Positions 8,874 through 17,617 are shown, counted from the first letter of the stretch. The stretch is DNA of 64,000 nucleotides from DASPWW01 sp963841715 (GCA_963841715.1 CAWJDP010000001.1:62001-126000); one strand, 5' to 3'. Notes: generated by a model from the letters alone, not told the origin. Numbers and translations are program-made.

Positions 8874-9971
8874 ATGCATAGCGACACCGTGCTCGTGATC
8901 GTCGTCGGGACGGCGCTCGCGTACGACTTCACCAACGGCTTCCTCGACACCGCGAACGTCGTCGCGACCACGATCTCGACGCGCGCGATGTCGCCCCGGC
9001 TCGCCGTTGCCTACGCGGCCGTGCTCAACTTCGCCGGGGCGTTCATCTCGCTCGCGGTCGCCGCCACGGTTGCTGGGGACATCGTCAACGCGACCGCGAT
9101 CACCCCGACGGTGGTGTTCGCGGGGCTGACCGGCGCGATCACGTGGAACCTGATCACCTGGAACCTGGGCCTTCCGGTCAGCTCGTCGCACTCGCTGCTC
9201 GGTGGGGTGATCGGCTCGGCGTTCGTCGCCGCGGGGGCGGACGCGGTGATCGGCGGCGGTGTGGTCGGCGAGGTGCTGATCCCGGCGGTGATCGCCCCGG
9301 TCGTCGCGTTCGCCGTCGGTGCGATCGCGATCGTCGCCGTGTATCGGATCGTCGGGAAGCTGCGACCGGGCCCCGCCGCGCGCGGCTTTCGGTTCGGTCA
9401 GGCGATCTCCGGCGGGCTGCTCGCGCTCGCCCACGGGACCAACGACGCACAGAAGACGATGGGCGTGATCACGCTGGCGCTGATCGCGAACGGCAACCTC
9501 GCCAACGACGCCGGCGTTCCGAGCTGGGTCGTGATCGCCGCGGCGGCCGCGATCGGCCTCGGCACCTACAGCGGCGGATGGCGGATCATTCGCACGATCG
9601 GGACCCGGATCATCAAGATGGACCCCGCCCAGGCGTTCTCGGCCCAGGGCGCCGCTGCCGCCGTGATCCTCGCAGCGTCCCACTTCGGGTTTCCGCTCTC
9701 GACGACCCAGGTGATCTCCGGCGGCGTGATGGGTGCGGGAGCGGGGAAGCGGGTCTCGGCGGTTCGCTGGGGCGTCGCCGGAAACATGGTCGTGGCGTGG
9801 GTTCTGACCCTGCCCGCGGCGGCGCTGATCGGCGCCGCGGCCTACGGTGTCACGCGCGCGTTCGGCACCGGTGCCACCGGTCCAGTCGTGATCACGGCGG
9901 TTGCTGCCGCGCTTGCCGCGCTCGCGTTCCGCCGCCGGGCGCGCCGGAATGCGCCCGCGGCCGCGGGGTGA
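8874..9971 (+). CDS. pit: PiT-family low-affinity inorganic phosphate transporter
   Basis: The 365-residue integral membrane protein contains both PiT signature repeats: AYDFTNGFLDTANVVAT near the N-terminus and LAHGTNDAQKTMGV in the second half, each with the GxxDxxN-like Na+/H+-phosphate binding core. About ten hydrophobic helices are visible. PiT proteins import phosphate (often as a metal-phosphate complex) by cation symport. Together with the DUF47 protein it supplies phosphate to a cluster that also encodes Ppk1, suggesting coordinated import and storage. The TGA stop overlaps the ATG of a small downstream gene. Confidence 0.94.
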   Translation: MHSDTVLVIVVGTALAYDFTNGFLDTANVVATTISTRAMSPRLAVAYAAVLNFAGAFISLAVAATVAGDIVNATAITPTVVFAGLTGAITWNLITWNLGLPVSSSHSLLGGVIGSAFVAAGADAVIGGGVVGEVLIPAVIAPVVAFAVGAIAIVAVYRIVGKLRPGPAARGFRFGQAISGGLLALAHGTNDAQKTMGVITLALIANGNLANDAGVPSWVVIAAAAAIGLGTYSGGWRIIRTIGTRIIKMDPAQAFSAQGAAAAVILAASHFGFPLSTTQVISGGVMGAGAGKRVSAVRWGVAGNMVVAWVLTLPAAALIGAAAYGVTRAFGTGATGPVVITAVAAALAALAFRRRARRNAPAAAG

Positions 9972-10219
9972 TGATGCCCGCGCCGGCCGGGGTTGTTGAC
10001 ACGAGGGCCCTGCTCGAGACCGTCGCGGCGTCGCTGGTTGCGGGCGTCGGGATCATCGTCATCTACTCGATGGCGATACGCAGCGCGACGAGGTTCTTCG
10101 AGGCGCGCCGCGACGAGCGCCCGATGCTGGCCCTCGGCGCGGGCATCCTCACGGTCGTGATGCTCGCCGCGGCGGCGGCGGCGGTCGTGATCGGGATCGT
10201 CGTCATGGCCTCGAAGTGA
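9971..10219 (+). CDS. Small two-TM membrane protein downstream of pit
   Basis: An 82-residue protein begins in an ATGA overlap with the pit stop. It contains two strong hydrophobic helices (LVAGVGIIVIYSMAI at about residues 22-36 and ILTVVMLAAAAAAVVIGIVV at about 59-78) separated by a charged loop FFEARRDERP. No family is recognised. The tight coupling to pit suggests an accessory role in phosphate uptake, but this is inferred only from position. Confidence 0.75.
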   Translation: MMPAPAGVVDTRALLETVAASLVAGVGIIVIYSMAIRSATRFFEARRDERPMLALGAGILTVVMLAAAAAAVVIGIVVMASK

Positions 10220-10363
10220 TCGGGTAGCCGCTCAAGCGCGTGTTTGAGCTCTATCCCCAGCGGGAACTATCTCCCTGAGCACTCGACCGCGGACCGCGAC
10301 GGGAGGGCAGCGGCCCCGCCGGGAGCATGAGGACGTGAGTTGAGCGAGGCGGAAGAGGCACGG

Positions 10364-12373
10364 ATGACGGGGCGCGCGGCGCGTCGCCGCCGGCGCGGGC
10401 CGCGGTCCAGGCCGTGGCGCTGGATCCCGCTCGCCGCCGTCGTCTGCGGCTCGCTCGCCTTCGCGCCCGGCGCCGACGCCAAGGTCTTCAACGTCGACAC
10501 GTTCAACGACACGAACGATGCGACGCTCGACGGCACGTGCGCCGACGGCTCGGGTCATTGCTCGCTGCGCGCGGCGATCCAGGAGGCCAACTACGAGACG
10601 GCGAACCCCGGCCAGGACACGGTCAACGTCCCGGCGGGGACGTACGAGCTCACGGCGCCCAACCAGCTTCCGATCACCTCGAACGTCGTCGTCGACGGCG
10701 CCGGGAGCGCCTCCAACACGACGATCAAGCAGGGCCCCCCCGGCAACGCCAGGATCTTTGACGTCACGAGCACCGGCTCGCTCGACCTCCGCGACGCGAC
10801 GCTGACCGGATCGACGCTCGCCGCCGACGGCGGGGGGATTCGCAGCGCCGGGACGCTCGCGCTCGAGCGCGACGTCGTCTCGAACAACGAGGCGATCGGC
10901 AGCAACGGCGGCGGGATCGCAATCGAAAGCGGGGGCGGCGACACGACGATCCTCGACAGCACGATCGGCTCGCCGGACGGGGGCGCGACGCCCGGCAACC
11001 GGGCCGGGTCCGGCGCGGCCACGCCGGACGGCGGCGGGATCTACAACGGCGGCGGGACGCTGACGATCGAGCGCAGCACGATCGCGGACAACGTGCTCGA
11101 CTCGGGCGACGGCGTGAGCGCGGTCCCGAACGGCGGCGGGATCTACAGCGACGGCCCAGTAGTGATCGAGGACTCGACGATCTCCTCCAACGTCGCGAAG
11201 GCGACGAGCGCGACGACCGGCAGCGTGACCGGCGGCGCCGTGTACAGCAACGGGTCGCTGACGATGCGGCGCACGAAGGTGACGGGCAACCACTCCCAGG
11301 GCACGCCGGGCGCAAGCGGCTCCTACGGCGGGGTCGCGAGCGCCGCGTCCGGGCTGATCGAGGACTCGACCATGAGCGGCAACGACGCCGACAACGTCGG
11401 CGGCAACGGCATCTTCCACACCGGCTTTGCCGCTGACACGCTCACGGTTCGCCGCTCGACCGTGTCGGGCAACGCCGGCGGCGTCGAGGCCGACGGGCCG
11501 CTCGCGCTCGAGAACACAACGGTGGACGCCAACGGCTCGGGCAGCGGCGTGGCCGTCGGCTTCGACGCCCAGGTCACGGTGCGCTCGAGCACGATCTCCC
11601 GGCAGGGCAGCGCGGGCCTCGTCGCGTATGCGAGCGGGAGCGGGAACGCGAAGCTGACCGTGGTCGGCTCGATCCTCGACGGAAACGCGCCCGACTGCGA
11701 CGCCACGCCCCCGGCGACGATCGTCTCGGGCGGCGGCAACGTCGAGAGCGGCGGTGGCGGCTGCGCGGCATTCCTCACCGATCCGAGCGACAAGCTGAAC
11801 GCAGACTCGCAGCTCGGGCCCCTGCAGGCAAACGCCGGCCCGACCGAGACGCGCGCTATCCCCGATTCGTCTCCGGCGCACGACGCCGTGCCCGCGAGCG
11901 CGTGCCCGCCCCCGAGCACCGACCAGCGTGGTATCGCCAGACCCCAGGGGCCGGCGTGCGACAGCGGGGCGTACGAGATCGCCGAGGCACCCGGGGGCGG
12001 CGGCTCCGTCGGCAAGCCCACCCTCCAGCTCTCGGGGGGCAAGCACCAACGCGCGAAGAAGCTCAAGGTGAAGGTCGGGTGCGGTCCCGTCCGCTGCTCC
12101 GTCGTGCTCGGGGGCAAGGCCGAGGTCCCACACGGGAAGCGGAAGAAAACCAAGTTCAAGCTGGAGCAGAAGAGCGTCGACGTTGGGGCGGGAGCGACTG
12201 TCCACGCGCGGCTCACCTTCAAGCGCAAGAAGAAGACGCTGAAGAAGATCAAGCGGCTTATCTCGCACGGCGGGCGCAAGGCGCGCAAGCGGGCCAAGGT
12301 GGTTGTCGAGGCGACCGCGACGAATGACGGCGGGACGGACTCCGGGAGGCAGAAGATCAAGCTGAAGCGCTGA
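10364..12373 (+). CDS. Secreted CSLREA-domain right-handed beta-helix protein with Lys-rich tail
   Basis: The 669-residue protein has an Arg-rich N-terminus and a hydrophobic signal segment WIPLAAVVCGSLAFAPGADA. Next comes the CSLREA domain, visible as HCSLRAAIQEANYET, then about 400 residues of parallel beta-helix coils with recurrent GGGI, STI and LTIERSTI-type turns. The end has the choice-of-anchor/polymorphic repeat signature DQRGIARPQGPACDSGAYE, a Gly linker and an approximately 120-residue Lys/Arg-rich domain ending KLKR. Such proteins are exported and thought to bind surfaces or polysaccharide; no catalytic site is evident. The ATG at 10364 follows a purine-rich GGAAGAGG; a TTG at 10340 is an alternative. 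Confidence 0.82.
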   Translation: MTGRAARRRRRGPRSRPWRWIPLAAVVCGSLAFAPGADAKVFNVDTFNDTNDATLDGTCADGSGHCSLRAAIQEANYETANPGQDTVNVPAGTYELTAPNQLPITSNVVVDGAGSASNTTIKQGPPGNARIFDVTSTGSLDLRDATLTGSTLAADGGGIRSAGTLALERDVVSNNEAIGSNGGGIAIESGGGDTTILDSTIGSPDGGATPGNRAGSGAATPDGGGIYNGGGTLTIERSTIADNVLDSGDGVSAVPNGGGIYSDGPVVIEDSTISSNVAKATSATTGSVTGGAVYSNGSLTMRRTKVTGNHSQGTPGASGSYGGVASAASGLIEDSTMSGNDADNVGGNGIFHTGFAADTLTVRRSTVSGNAGGVEADGPLALENTTVDANGSGSGVAVGFDAQVTVRSSTISRQGSAGLVAYASGSGNAKLTVVGSILDGNAPDCDATPPATIVSGGGNVESGGGGCAAFLTDPSDKLNADSQLGPLQANAGPTETRAIPDSSPAHDAVPASACPPPSTDQRGIARPQGPACDSGAYEIAEAPGGGGSVGKPTLQLSGGKHQRAKKLKVKVGCGPVRCSVVLGGKAEVPHGKRKKTKFKLEQKSVDVGAGATVHARLTFKRKKKTLKKIKRLISHGGRKARKRAKVVVEATATNDGGTDSGRQKIKLKR

Positions 12374-12400
12374 GCCGTTCATCGCCGCGGGGAGCCGGGT

Positions 12401-12805
12401 TTGATCGGACCGCGCGAAGCGCGGCACGCTCGTAAGATTCGGGCCGCGGTGAAGACGGCCCGCAACATCGCAATCATCGGCGTGCTCGCGCTCGGGGTCG
12501 CGTTCCTCCCCGCCGGCGCGACGACCGCCCAGGTCGCGCTGACGGCGCTCACCATGGGCTTTCTCGCCGCAATCGGGTTCTTCGGTTACCGGCTCTACAA
12601 GGAGAACCAGCTCACCCTGTCGGTGCTCACCGACCGCCAACGGTGGCTGTTCTACGGGGCGTTCGGTTTGATCGCGCTGATGATCGCCGGCTACGACCAG
12701 CTCGTCGGGGGCGGCGGGGTCGGCGTGATCGTGTGGATTGGCCTGGTCGTGCTCGCGGTGCTGGTGATCGTGCGCGTGTGGCAGGACGCCAACCGCTACG
12801 GCTAG
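12401..12805 (+). CDS. Conserved hypothetical four-TM membrane protein
   Basis: A 134-residue protein starts at TTG 12401 with a basic N-terminus (REARHARKIRAAVKTARN) followed by four hydrophobic helices, including NIAIIGVLALGVAFL, ALTMGFLAAIGFFGY, LFYGAFGLIALMIAGY and VGVIVWIGLVVLAVLVIV. No family is recognised. It stands alone between the CSLREA gene and the pseudopilin genes, and no functional link is clear. Confidence 0.65.
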   Translation: MIGPREARHARKIRAAVKTARNIAIIGVLALGVAFLPAGATTAQVALTALTMGFLAAIGFFGYRLYKENQLTLSVLTDRQRWLFYGAFGLIALMIAGYDQLVGGGGVGVIVWIGLVVLAVLVIVRVWQDANRYG

Positions 12806-12878
12806 CGCCCTGAACTAAACACACACTCGTCGCACTCCGCGCGCCACGTGGGCGGACGCCGCGCCTAGCTTCGACCGG

Positions 12879-13226
12879 GTGAGAGGTGGCGTTCGCAATC
12901 ACAGCGGGCAGTCCTCGGTCGAGCTGGTGGCGATCGTCCCTGGGCTCGCGCTCGGGGTCGCGATCGCGATCCAGATCGGGCTCGTCGGCGCGTCGCTGTG
13001 GTCGGCGGGCGCGGCGGCGAGGGCGGGAGCCCGCGCGGCCCACGTCGGCGGCGACGCCGTCGCCGCCGCGCGCAGTTCGCTGCCCACGTACTTGCGCCGT
13101 GGCTCGCATGTCGAGGACGGCGACGCGGTCCGGGTCAGGGTTCTGGTGCCGACGCTGCTCCCCGGCGTGCCGCGGATCCCGCTCGAAGCGCGCGCCGGGT
13201 TCGATCCCGACGCCGGGGGACCGTGA
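12879..13226 (+). CDS. TadE-like pseudopilin
   Basis: The 115-residue protein begins with GTG and has the type IV prepilin-like processing motif GQSSVE, with Glu at position +5 after the putative cleavage glycine, followed by the membrane helix LVAIVPGLALGVAIAIQIGL. This is the TadE/TadF signature of minor pseudopilins in tight-adherence pilus systems. The C-terminal part is short and Arg-rich. Its stop overlaps the GTG of the next TadE-like gene. The core Tad ATPase and platform genes are not in this window, so the rest of the system must lie elsewhere. Confidence 0.8.
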   Translation: MRGGVRNHSGQSSVELVAIVPGLALGVAIAIQIGLVGASLWSAGAAARAGARAAHVGGDAVAAARSSLPTYLRRGSHVEDGDAVRVRVLVPTLLPGVPRIPLEARAGFDPDAGGP

Positions 13227-13555
13227 GCGGCGCGCGCGGCCAGGCTTCGGTCGAGCTGATCGCCGGGATCCCGGCGCTGCTCGTGACCGGCATCGTCGTC
13301 CTTCAGGTGATGGCGGTCGGCTACTCGCTGACGCTGGCGGATGGGGCGGCCGAGGCCGGGGCCGCGGCGCTCGCCGCGGGGCGCCCGGCGAGGCCGGCGG
13401 TGCGCGGGGCGCTGCCGGGATGGGCCGACCGGCGCGTCTCGATCGAGCTCCACGGCGGCCGCGTTCTCGTCCGTCTGCGCCCGCCGTCGCCGCTGCGCGA
13501 GCTCTCGCACCGGCTTGCGGTCACCTCCGACGCGTGGGCGCGTCCGGGAGGCTAG
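13223..13555 (+). CDS. Second TadE/TadF-like pseudopilin
   Basis: The 110-residue protein starts at GTG 13223 inside the previous stop (GTGA overlap). It repeats the design of its neighbour: prepilin-like motif GQASVE with Glu at +5, then the helix LIAGIPALLVTGIVVLQVMAVG. The remainder is an Ala/Arg-rich extracytoplasmic segment (LPGWADRRVSIELHGGRVLV) as in TadE-type proteins. It probably forms a pair with the upstream protein. A 7-base gap separates it from the large fused gene. Confidence 0.78.
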   Translation: MSGARGQASVELIAGIPALLVTGIVVLQVMAVGYSLTLADGAAEAGAAALAAGRPARPAVRGALPGWADRRVSIELHGGRVLVRLRPPSPLRELSHRLAVTSDAWARPGG

Positions 13556-13562
13556 GTATCGA

Positions 13563-15677
13563 ATGGTGGGGGAGGGACGGGTGCAAGCGGCGCTCGGCGC
13601 GGTCCGCGATTACGTGCTCGAGCCGGCGCCGGATCCGGACCCGGTCGAAGCGGTCGCGGAGGAGCCGCGTGTCGACCGGTTCGGGCCTCCGCCGCTGATC
13701 CTGTGCACGAGCATCGGCCGTGCGGGCGGCGGCGCGTCGCTGGCCGCGGCCGCGGGGGTTGCCCTCGCCGACCGGGAGGGCGCCGAGCACGCCTCGCTCG
13801 TCGTCGACCTTGAGCCCGGCGACCGCACGCCCCGGGCGACGGTGCTCGCCTCCGACGCCGCGCGGCGGCTTGAGGACGCGGTGCGCGCGCAGGGGGAGGA
13901 CCTGACCTCCGCGGTCGCGCGCGGCCACGTGTGTGCGCTCGCGCTCTCTGGGGGCGCGGAGGCGCTCGACCACCTCGCCGAGCTGCTCGGCGCCGTGCCT
14001 CCGGCGGAGGCGGTCGTCGTCCACATCCCGGCGGGCCTGTGGCCGGCGGCGATCGACCACCCGAGGCTCGCGCCTTCGGGCGGCCTGCTTGCCGCCGAGC
14101 TCCCCGCCGACCGCGCGCTCGTCGCGCTCGCGGTCCACGAGCTGCGCGAGCGCGGGATCTGCGCCAAGGTCGCCGCGGCCCCGCTGGGGAGGATCGCCGC
14201 GCTGCGCGCGCTCGCGGGGATCGACTCGGGCGGCGCCGCATCGCGACGCGTCGGACGGCTCGCACGCGGGCTGGCGGGGGGACGGCCGCCCGCCGTCCGC
14301 AAGTCGGCCGCATCCGAGGGGAACAACGTCGCGGCGCTGCTCGCGGGGCAGCGGGGGCAGTCCCTCCCGGCCGTGCTCGGCGCGTGCGCGGCGATCCTCG
14401 TCCTCGCGCTCGCGCTGACCGCGATCGGCGGCGCGATAACCGGCAAGGGGCGGGTCCAGCGCGCCGCCGACCTCGCCGCGCTTTCGGGCGCGCGCTCGAT
14501 GCGCGACGCCTACGAGCGCCTGTTCACGCCGGCGTTTCTCCCCGGGGGCGCGCCGAACCCGGCCCATCTCAGCAAGGCGGCCTATCTGGCGCGCGCCGCG
14601 GCGGCGGCGCGCGACGCCGCGCGTGCGAACGGCGTCGCGCCGAACAGGCTTCATGTCCGCTTTCCCGACGCGGAGTCGTTCGGCCCGGTGCGGATCCGCG
14701 CCGACGTCGACGGCGAGCTCGACCGCGACACGATTCCGCCGGGGTCGCGGCGGCGAGCGGTCCCGGTGCTGGCCCACGCGGTCGCCGAGGCCGCACCCCC
14801 GGTGTCGTTCGGCGGCATGCCCGCGATGGCGAGCGGTGGCGGCTACTCGGGGCCGCTCGCGTACCGCCAGGGCAAGCCGATGCGCCCCGACGTCGCCGAG
14901 GCGTTCGATCGCATGGCGGCCTCGGCGCGCCGCGCCGGGATCTCGCTCACGATCACCTCCGCGTTCCGCTCCGACGCCGAGCAGGCGCGGCTGTTCGCCC
15001 AGCACCCCGATCCGCGCTGGGTCGCGCCGCCCGGGCATTCGCTCCACCGCTGCGCGACCGAGCTCGACCTCGGCCCGGCATCGGCGTACGGGTGGCTGGC
15101 GCGGAACGCGCGCCGCTTCGGCTTCCTGAAGCGTTACTCGTGGGAGCCGTGGCACTTCGGCTACACCCGTGGGCCGGCCCCGTGCTCGGCGGCGGGAAAC
15201 GCGGTCGGACGCTCGGGGGACGGCGCATCAAGCTCGGGCCGCGGTCTGCCGTCGTTCGTCCCCGCACGGTTCCGCGCCCCGATCCTGCGCTCGGCCGCGA
15301 AGTGGAACGTCTCCGCCGGGCTGCTCGCCGCCCAGCTGATGGCGGAGTCGAACTTCAACCCGATCGCGGTCTCGCCCGCCGGGGCGCGGGGGGTCGCCCA
15401 GTTCATGCCCGCCACCGCGCGCTCGTACGGGCTGCGCAACCCGTTCGACCCCGTCGCCTCGATCGACGCCCAGGCGCATCTGATGTCGACGCTGATCCGC
15501 CAGTTCGACTCGATTCCGCTCGCGCTCGCCGCCTACAATGCCGGTTCCGGCGCGGTCGCCGCCTGCCACTGCATCCCGTTCGCCGAGACGCGCGCCTACG
15601 TCGCCCGGATTCTCGGCCTCATGGGCGGCGCGGGCGAGCTCGTCGTGCCCCCGCTTGAGGTGCGGCTCGTGAGCTGA
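13563..15677 (+). CDS. Fused protein: degenerate CpaE-like domain, TadG-like membrane anchor, VanY D,D-carboxypeptidase and SLT lytic transglycosylase
   Basis: A single 704-residue reading frame holds four parts. Residues about 40-235 look like a Rossmann/MinD-CpaE-like domain lacking a good Walker A (CTSIGRAGGGASL). Residues 260-295 contain RGQSLPAVLG plus a long hydrophobic helix and ADLAALSGARSMRDAY, as in TadG. Residues about 420-540 are a VanY-type Zn D-Ala-D-Ala carboxypeptidase: ITSAFRSDAEQARLF, SLHRCATELDLG and WEPWHFGY give the metal ligands. Residues about 560-700 are a lytic transglycosylase: MAESNFNPIAVSPAGARG with catalytic Glu, QFMPATARSYGL and LAAYNAGSGAV. It directly follows two TadE-like pseudopilins. 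The predicted role is cutting peptidoglycan crosslinks and glycan strands at the site of pilus passage. No frameshift is seen across the joins. Confidence 0.82.
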   Translation: MVGEGRVQAALGAVRDYVLEPAPDPDPVEAVAEEPRVDRFGPPPLILCTSIGRAGGGASLAAAAGVALADREGAEHASLVVDLEPGDRTPRATVLASDAARRLEDAVRAQGEDLTSAVARGHVCALALSGGAEALDHLAELLGAVPPAEAVVVHIPAGLWPAAIDHPRLAPSGGLLAAELPADRALVALAVHELRERGICAKVAAAPLGRIAALRALAGIDSGGAASRRVGRLARGLAGGRPPAVRKSAASEGNNVAALLAGQRGQSLPAVLGACAAILVLALALTAIGGAITGKGRVQRAADLAALSGARSMRDAYERLFTPAFLPGGAPNPAHLSKAAYLARAAAAARDAARANGVAPNRLHVRFPDAESFGPVRIRADVDGELDRDTIPPGSRRRAVPVLAHAVAEAAPPVSFGGMPAMASGGGYSGPLAYRQGKPMRPDVAEAFDRMAASARRAGISLTITSAFRSDAEQARLFAQHPDPRWVAPPGHSLHRCATELDLGPASAYGWLARNARRFGFLKRYSWEPWHFGYTRGPAPCSAAGNAVGRSGDGASSSGRGLPSFVPARFRAPILRSAAKWNVSAGLLAAQLMAESNFNPIAVSPAGARGVAQFMPATARSYGLRNPFDPVASIDAQAHLMSTLIRQFDSIPLALAAYNAGSGAVAACHCIPFAETRAYVARILGLMGGAGELVVPPLEVRLVS

Positions 15678-15763
15678 CCGGGAGAGCTTCAGTCGCCCAG
15701 ATGGTCAGGCAAGCACTATGTGTTCGGCGACGGCGACGCGATCACCGTCGGGTCATGCCGTGG

Positions 15764-16309
15764 CTATGGCACGACGACGGTGAAGTCGATCCCGTCGGCG
15801 CCCGTCGGGTATTCGCCACTGTCGTAATAGGTGAAGACCTGCAACTGTCCGCTCGCGCACAGAGATCCCTCCCGCAGCTGTGCAAAGGCGTTGTTGATGA
15901 TGCCGCCGTTCCATACCGGCGTGACCGCGATTGGGGTCTTGCTCGGGTCGATGGTGGAATCGGGGGTGAGGCAGTAGACGCCCGTGACGGTGCCCCCCGC
16001 GAGGGAGACAGCGGTGAAGCCCTTGGTCTGCTCCGTCTTAAAGGTCGGGTTGGTCGCGCTGGCTTTGACGTATGCGTACGCCCGTGCAGTCCCTGGTGCG
16101 CCCTGCACCCCCTGCACCCCCTGCGGTCCCTGCTGGCCCTGCAATGACTTCCGGGCCGAATCCTTCAGCCGGTTCGCCGGGATCGAGTTCCGCTTGATGT
16201 GCTTGCCGTTGATCTTGCCCGCGGCGTAGGCGGTTCCCGTCAGGGCGAGCAGGATCGCGACCAACGCGAGGTGGTGGCGGCGCAGATAGCTTCCGATTCG
16301 CGATGACAT
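15764..16309 (-). CDS. Secreted protein with short collagen-like repeat
   Basis: The 181-residue protein starts at ATG 16309 (MSSRIGSYLRRHHLALVAILLALTGTAYA), a clear signal peptide. It is followed by INGKHIKRNSIPANRLKDSARKSL and a short Gly-X-Y run, GQQGPQGVQGVQGAPG, and then a beta-rich C-terminal domain. This architecture (signal peptide, 'GKxIKxxSIxxxxLK' region, collagen-like stretch) recurs in many Thermoleophilia secreted proteins of unknown function. A longer in-frame start at 16420 would place the signal sequence internally and is rejected. Confidence 0.75.
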   Translation of the reverse strand: MSSRIGSYLRRHHLALVAILLALTGTAYAAGKINGKHIKRNSIPANRLKDSARKSLQGQQGPQGVQGVQGAPGTARAYAYVKASATNPTFKTEQTKGFTAVSLAGGTVTGVYCLTPDSTIDPSKTPIAVTPVWNGGIINNAFAQLREGSLCASGQLQVFTYYDSGEYPTGADGIDFTVVVP

Positions 16310-16523
16310 GAGGCTCGCCCAAAGTCTAGGCGACGAGGTGTCCCGGTCGTCGCGGCCGCGACCATGGTCCTTTCTCCGCGAATCAGCCCACGCCCGCGGC
16401 GCAGTAGGCCTCGAGCGCACACGGGCAGCTCCGCGCGAGAGCCGATCTCAAGCCGCGCGGGGTGCGGTTTGTCAGCTGAGGCCCGAGACTCCCTTGATCG
16501 CGGTGACGGATAGGCTGCCGAGC

Positions 16524-16991
16524 ATGCCGACCGTGACGATCGAAGGCGTCGACGGGATGAAGGGCCTCGTCGGGAAGACGATCGGCCCGAGCGAGTGGCG
16601 CGAGGTGACTCAGGAGATGATCGACGAGTTCGCCGACCTCTCAGGCGACGACCAGTGGATCCACGTCGACATCGAGCGGGCGCAGAACGAGAGCCCGTTC
16701 GGGACCACCGTCGCGCATGGGAACCTGACGCTGTCGATGATCGACGGCTTTCGACGCGACCTGATCGAGTCGACCGGGTTCAAGCTCGGCGTCAACTACG
16801 GCTGGAACAAGGTCCGCTTCCCGGCTCCGGTCCCGGTCGGGGCGCGGCTGCGCGCCAGCGCCGAGATCGTCGACATCGACGAGGTCGGTCAGGGCTGGTG
16901 GCAGGTCGTGACCCGGTTCACGGTTGAGGCCGAGGGCCAGGACAAGCCAGTCTGCGTCGGGGACAGCGTCGGCCGGGCGCTTCCCGAGTAA
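16524..16991 (+). CDS. MaoC-like (R)-specific enoyl-CoA hydratase
   Basis: The 155-residue protein is a single hot-dog MaoC domain. The hydratase motif is present as FADLSGDDQWIHVD followed by ESPFGTTVAHGNLTLSMI, giving the catalytic Asp and His. The enzyme hydrates trans-2-enoyl-CoA to (R)-3-hydroxyacyl-CoA. The ATG at 16524 gives MPTVTIEGVDGMKGLVGK, the usual family start; the frame is open far upstream but without conserved sequence. It has no metabolic neighbours here. Confidence 0.88.
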   Translation: MPTVTIEGVDGMKGLVGKTIGPSEWREVTQEMIDEFADLSGDDQWIHVDIERAQNESPFGTTVAHGNLTLSMIDGFRRDLIESTGFKLGVNYGWNKVRFPAPVPVGARLRASAEIVDIDEVGQGWWQVVTRFTVEAEGQDKPVCVGDSVGRALPE

Positions 16992-17036
16992 CCGCGAAGC
17001 GCCCGGCCAAGCCAATAACCGACGAGCGAACGCCGC

Positions 17037-17468
17037 CTACTTGACGGTGAGCGTGCCCTCCATGCCGGCCTGACGGTGGCTGTCCACCGTGCAGTAGAAC
17101 GTGTACTTGCCCGGCTTGAGGTTGACGTCCGTGCTCGCATTGCCCTGCGTGACGACGTTGGTCTGGGCGATCGTCTTGCCGCTCGAGTCCTCGATCGCGA
17201 CATCGTGCCCGAGGCTGGAGTCGTTGGTGAAGTCGACCGTGGTCTCACCGGGCTTCGCCGTCAGCGACTTCTGCTGGTAGGCGAGCGCGCCGCTGGGATC
17301 GGCGGAGACGTCAAGCGTCTGTCCGCCGCCACCGCCGCCCGAGGAGCTGCTCGCGCCGCCCGAGCTCGACGCGGTCGTGCTGGAGCTGCTGCTGCTGCTG
17401 CCGCCGCCGCATGCGGCCACGAAAACGGCAAGCGCCAGTGCCGCCGCGATCACACCGATCTTCTGCAT
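17037..17468 (-). CDS. Cupredoxin-domain lipoprotein
   Basis: The 143-residue protein has a lipoprotein signal (ALALAVFVAACGGG, lipobox Cys about residue 20), then a Ser/Gly linker of about 30 residues and a plastocyanin-like domain. Blue-copper ligands are visible: His in LGHDVAI, and Cys, His and Met in FYCTVDSHRQAGMEG. It is expected to be a membrane-tethered single-electron carrier on the outer face. It lies next to the cytochrome c maturation genes ccmG and ccmH on the same strand, consistent with a respiratory electron-transfer role. Confidence 0.87.
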   Translation of the reverse strand: MQKIGVIAAALALAVFVAACGGGSSSSSSSTTASSSGGASSSSGGGGGGQTLDVSADPSGALAYQQKSLTAKPGETTVDFTNDSSLGHDVAIEDSSGKTIAQTNVVTQGNASTDVNLKPGKYTFYCTVDSHRQAGMEGTLTVK

Positions 17469-17617
17469 CCACTACACCTTTCCGAGGGAATCCGGGTCTG
17501 CGCCCGGTCAGCTGTCGGGGACTCTACCCGCACCGTCACCCCTGATACGGCCCGCAGCGGGCGCGGGATTGGAGGGCTGATGAGGGTCCCGCGCACGCGC
17601 CTAACCCCCAGCAATCT

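Noticed and set aside
10232..12640. 802-codon open frame on the - strand opposite the CSLREA gene
   Set aside because: Shadow frame of a repetitive GC-rich gene; no signal, fold or motif.
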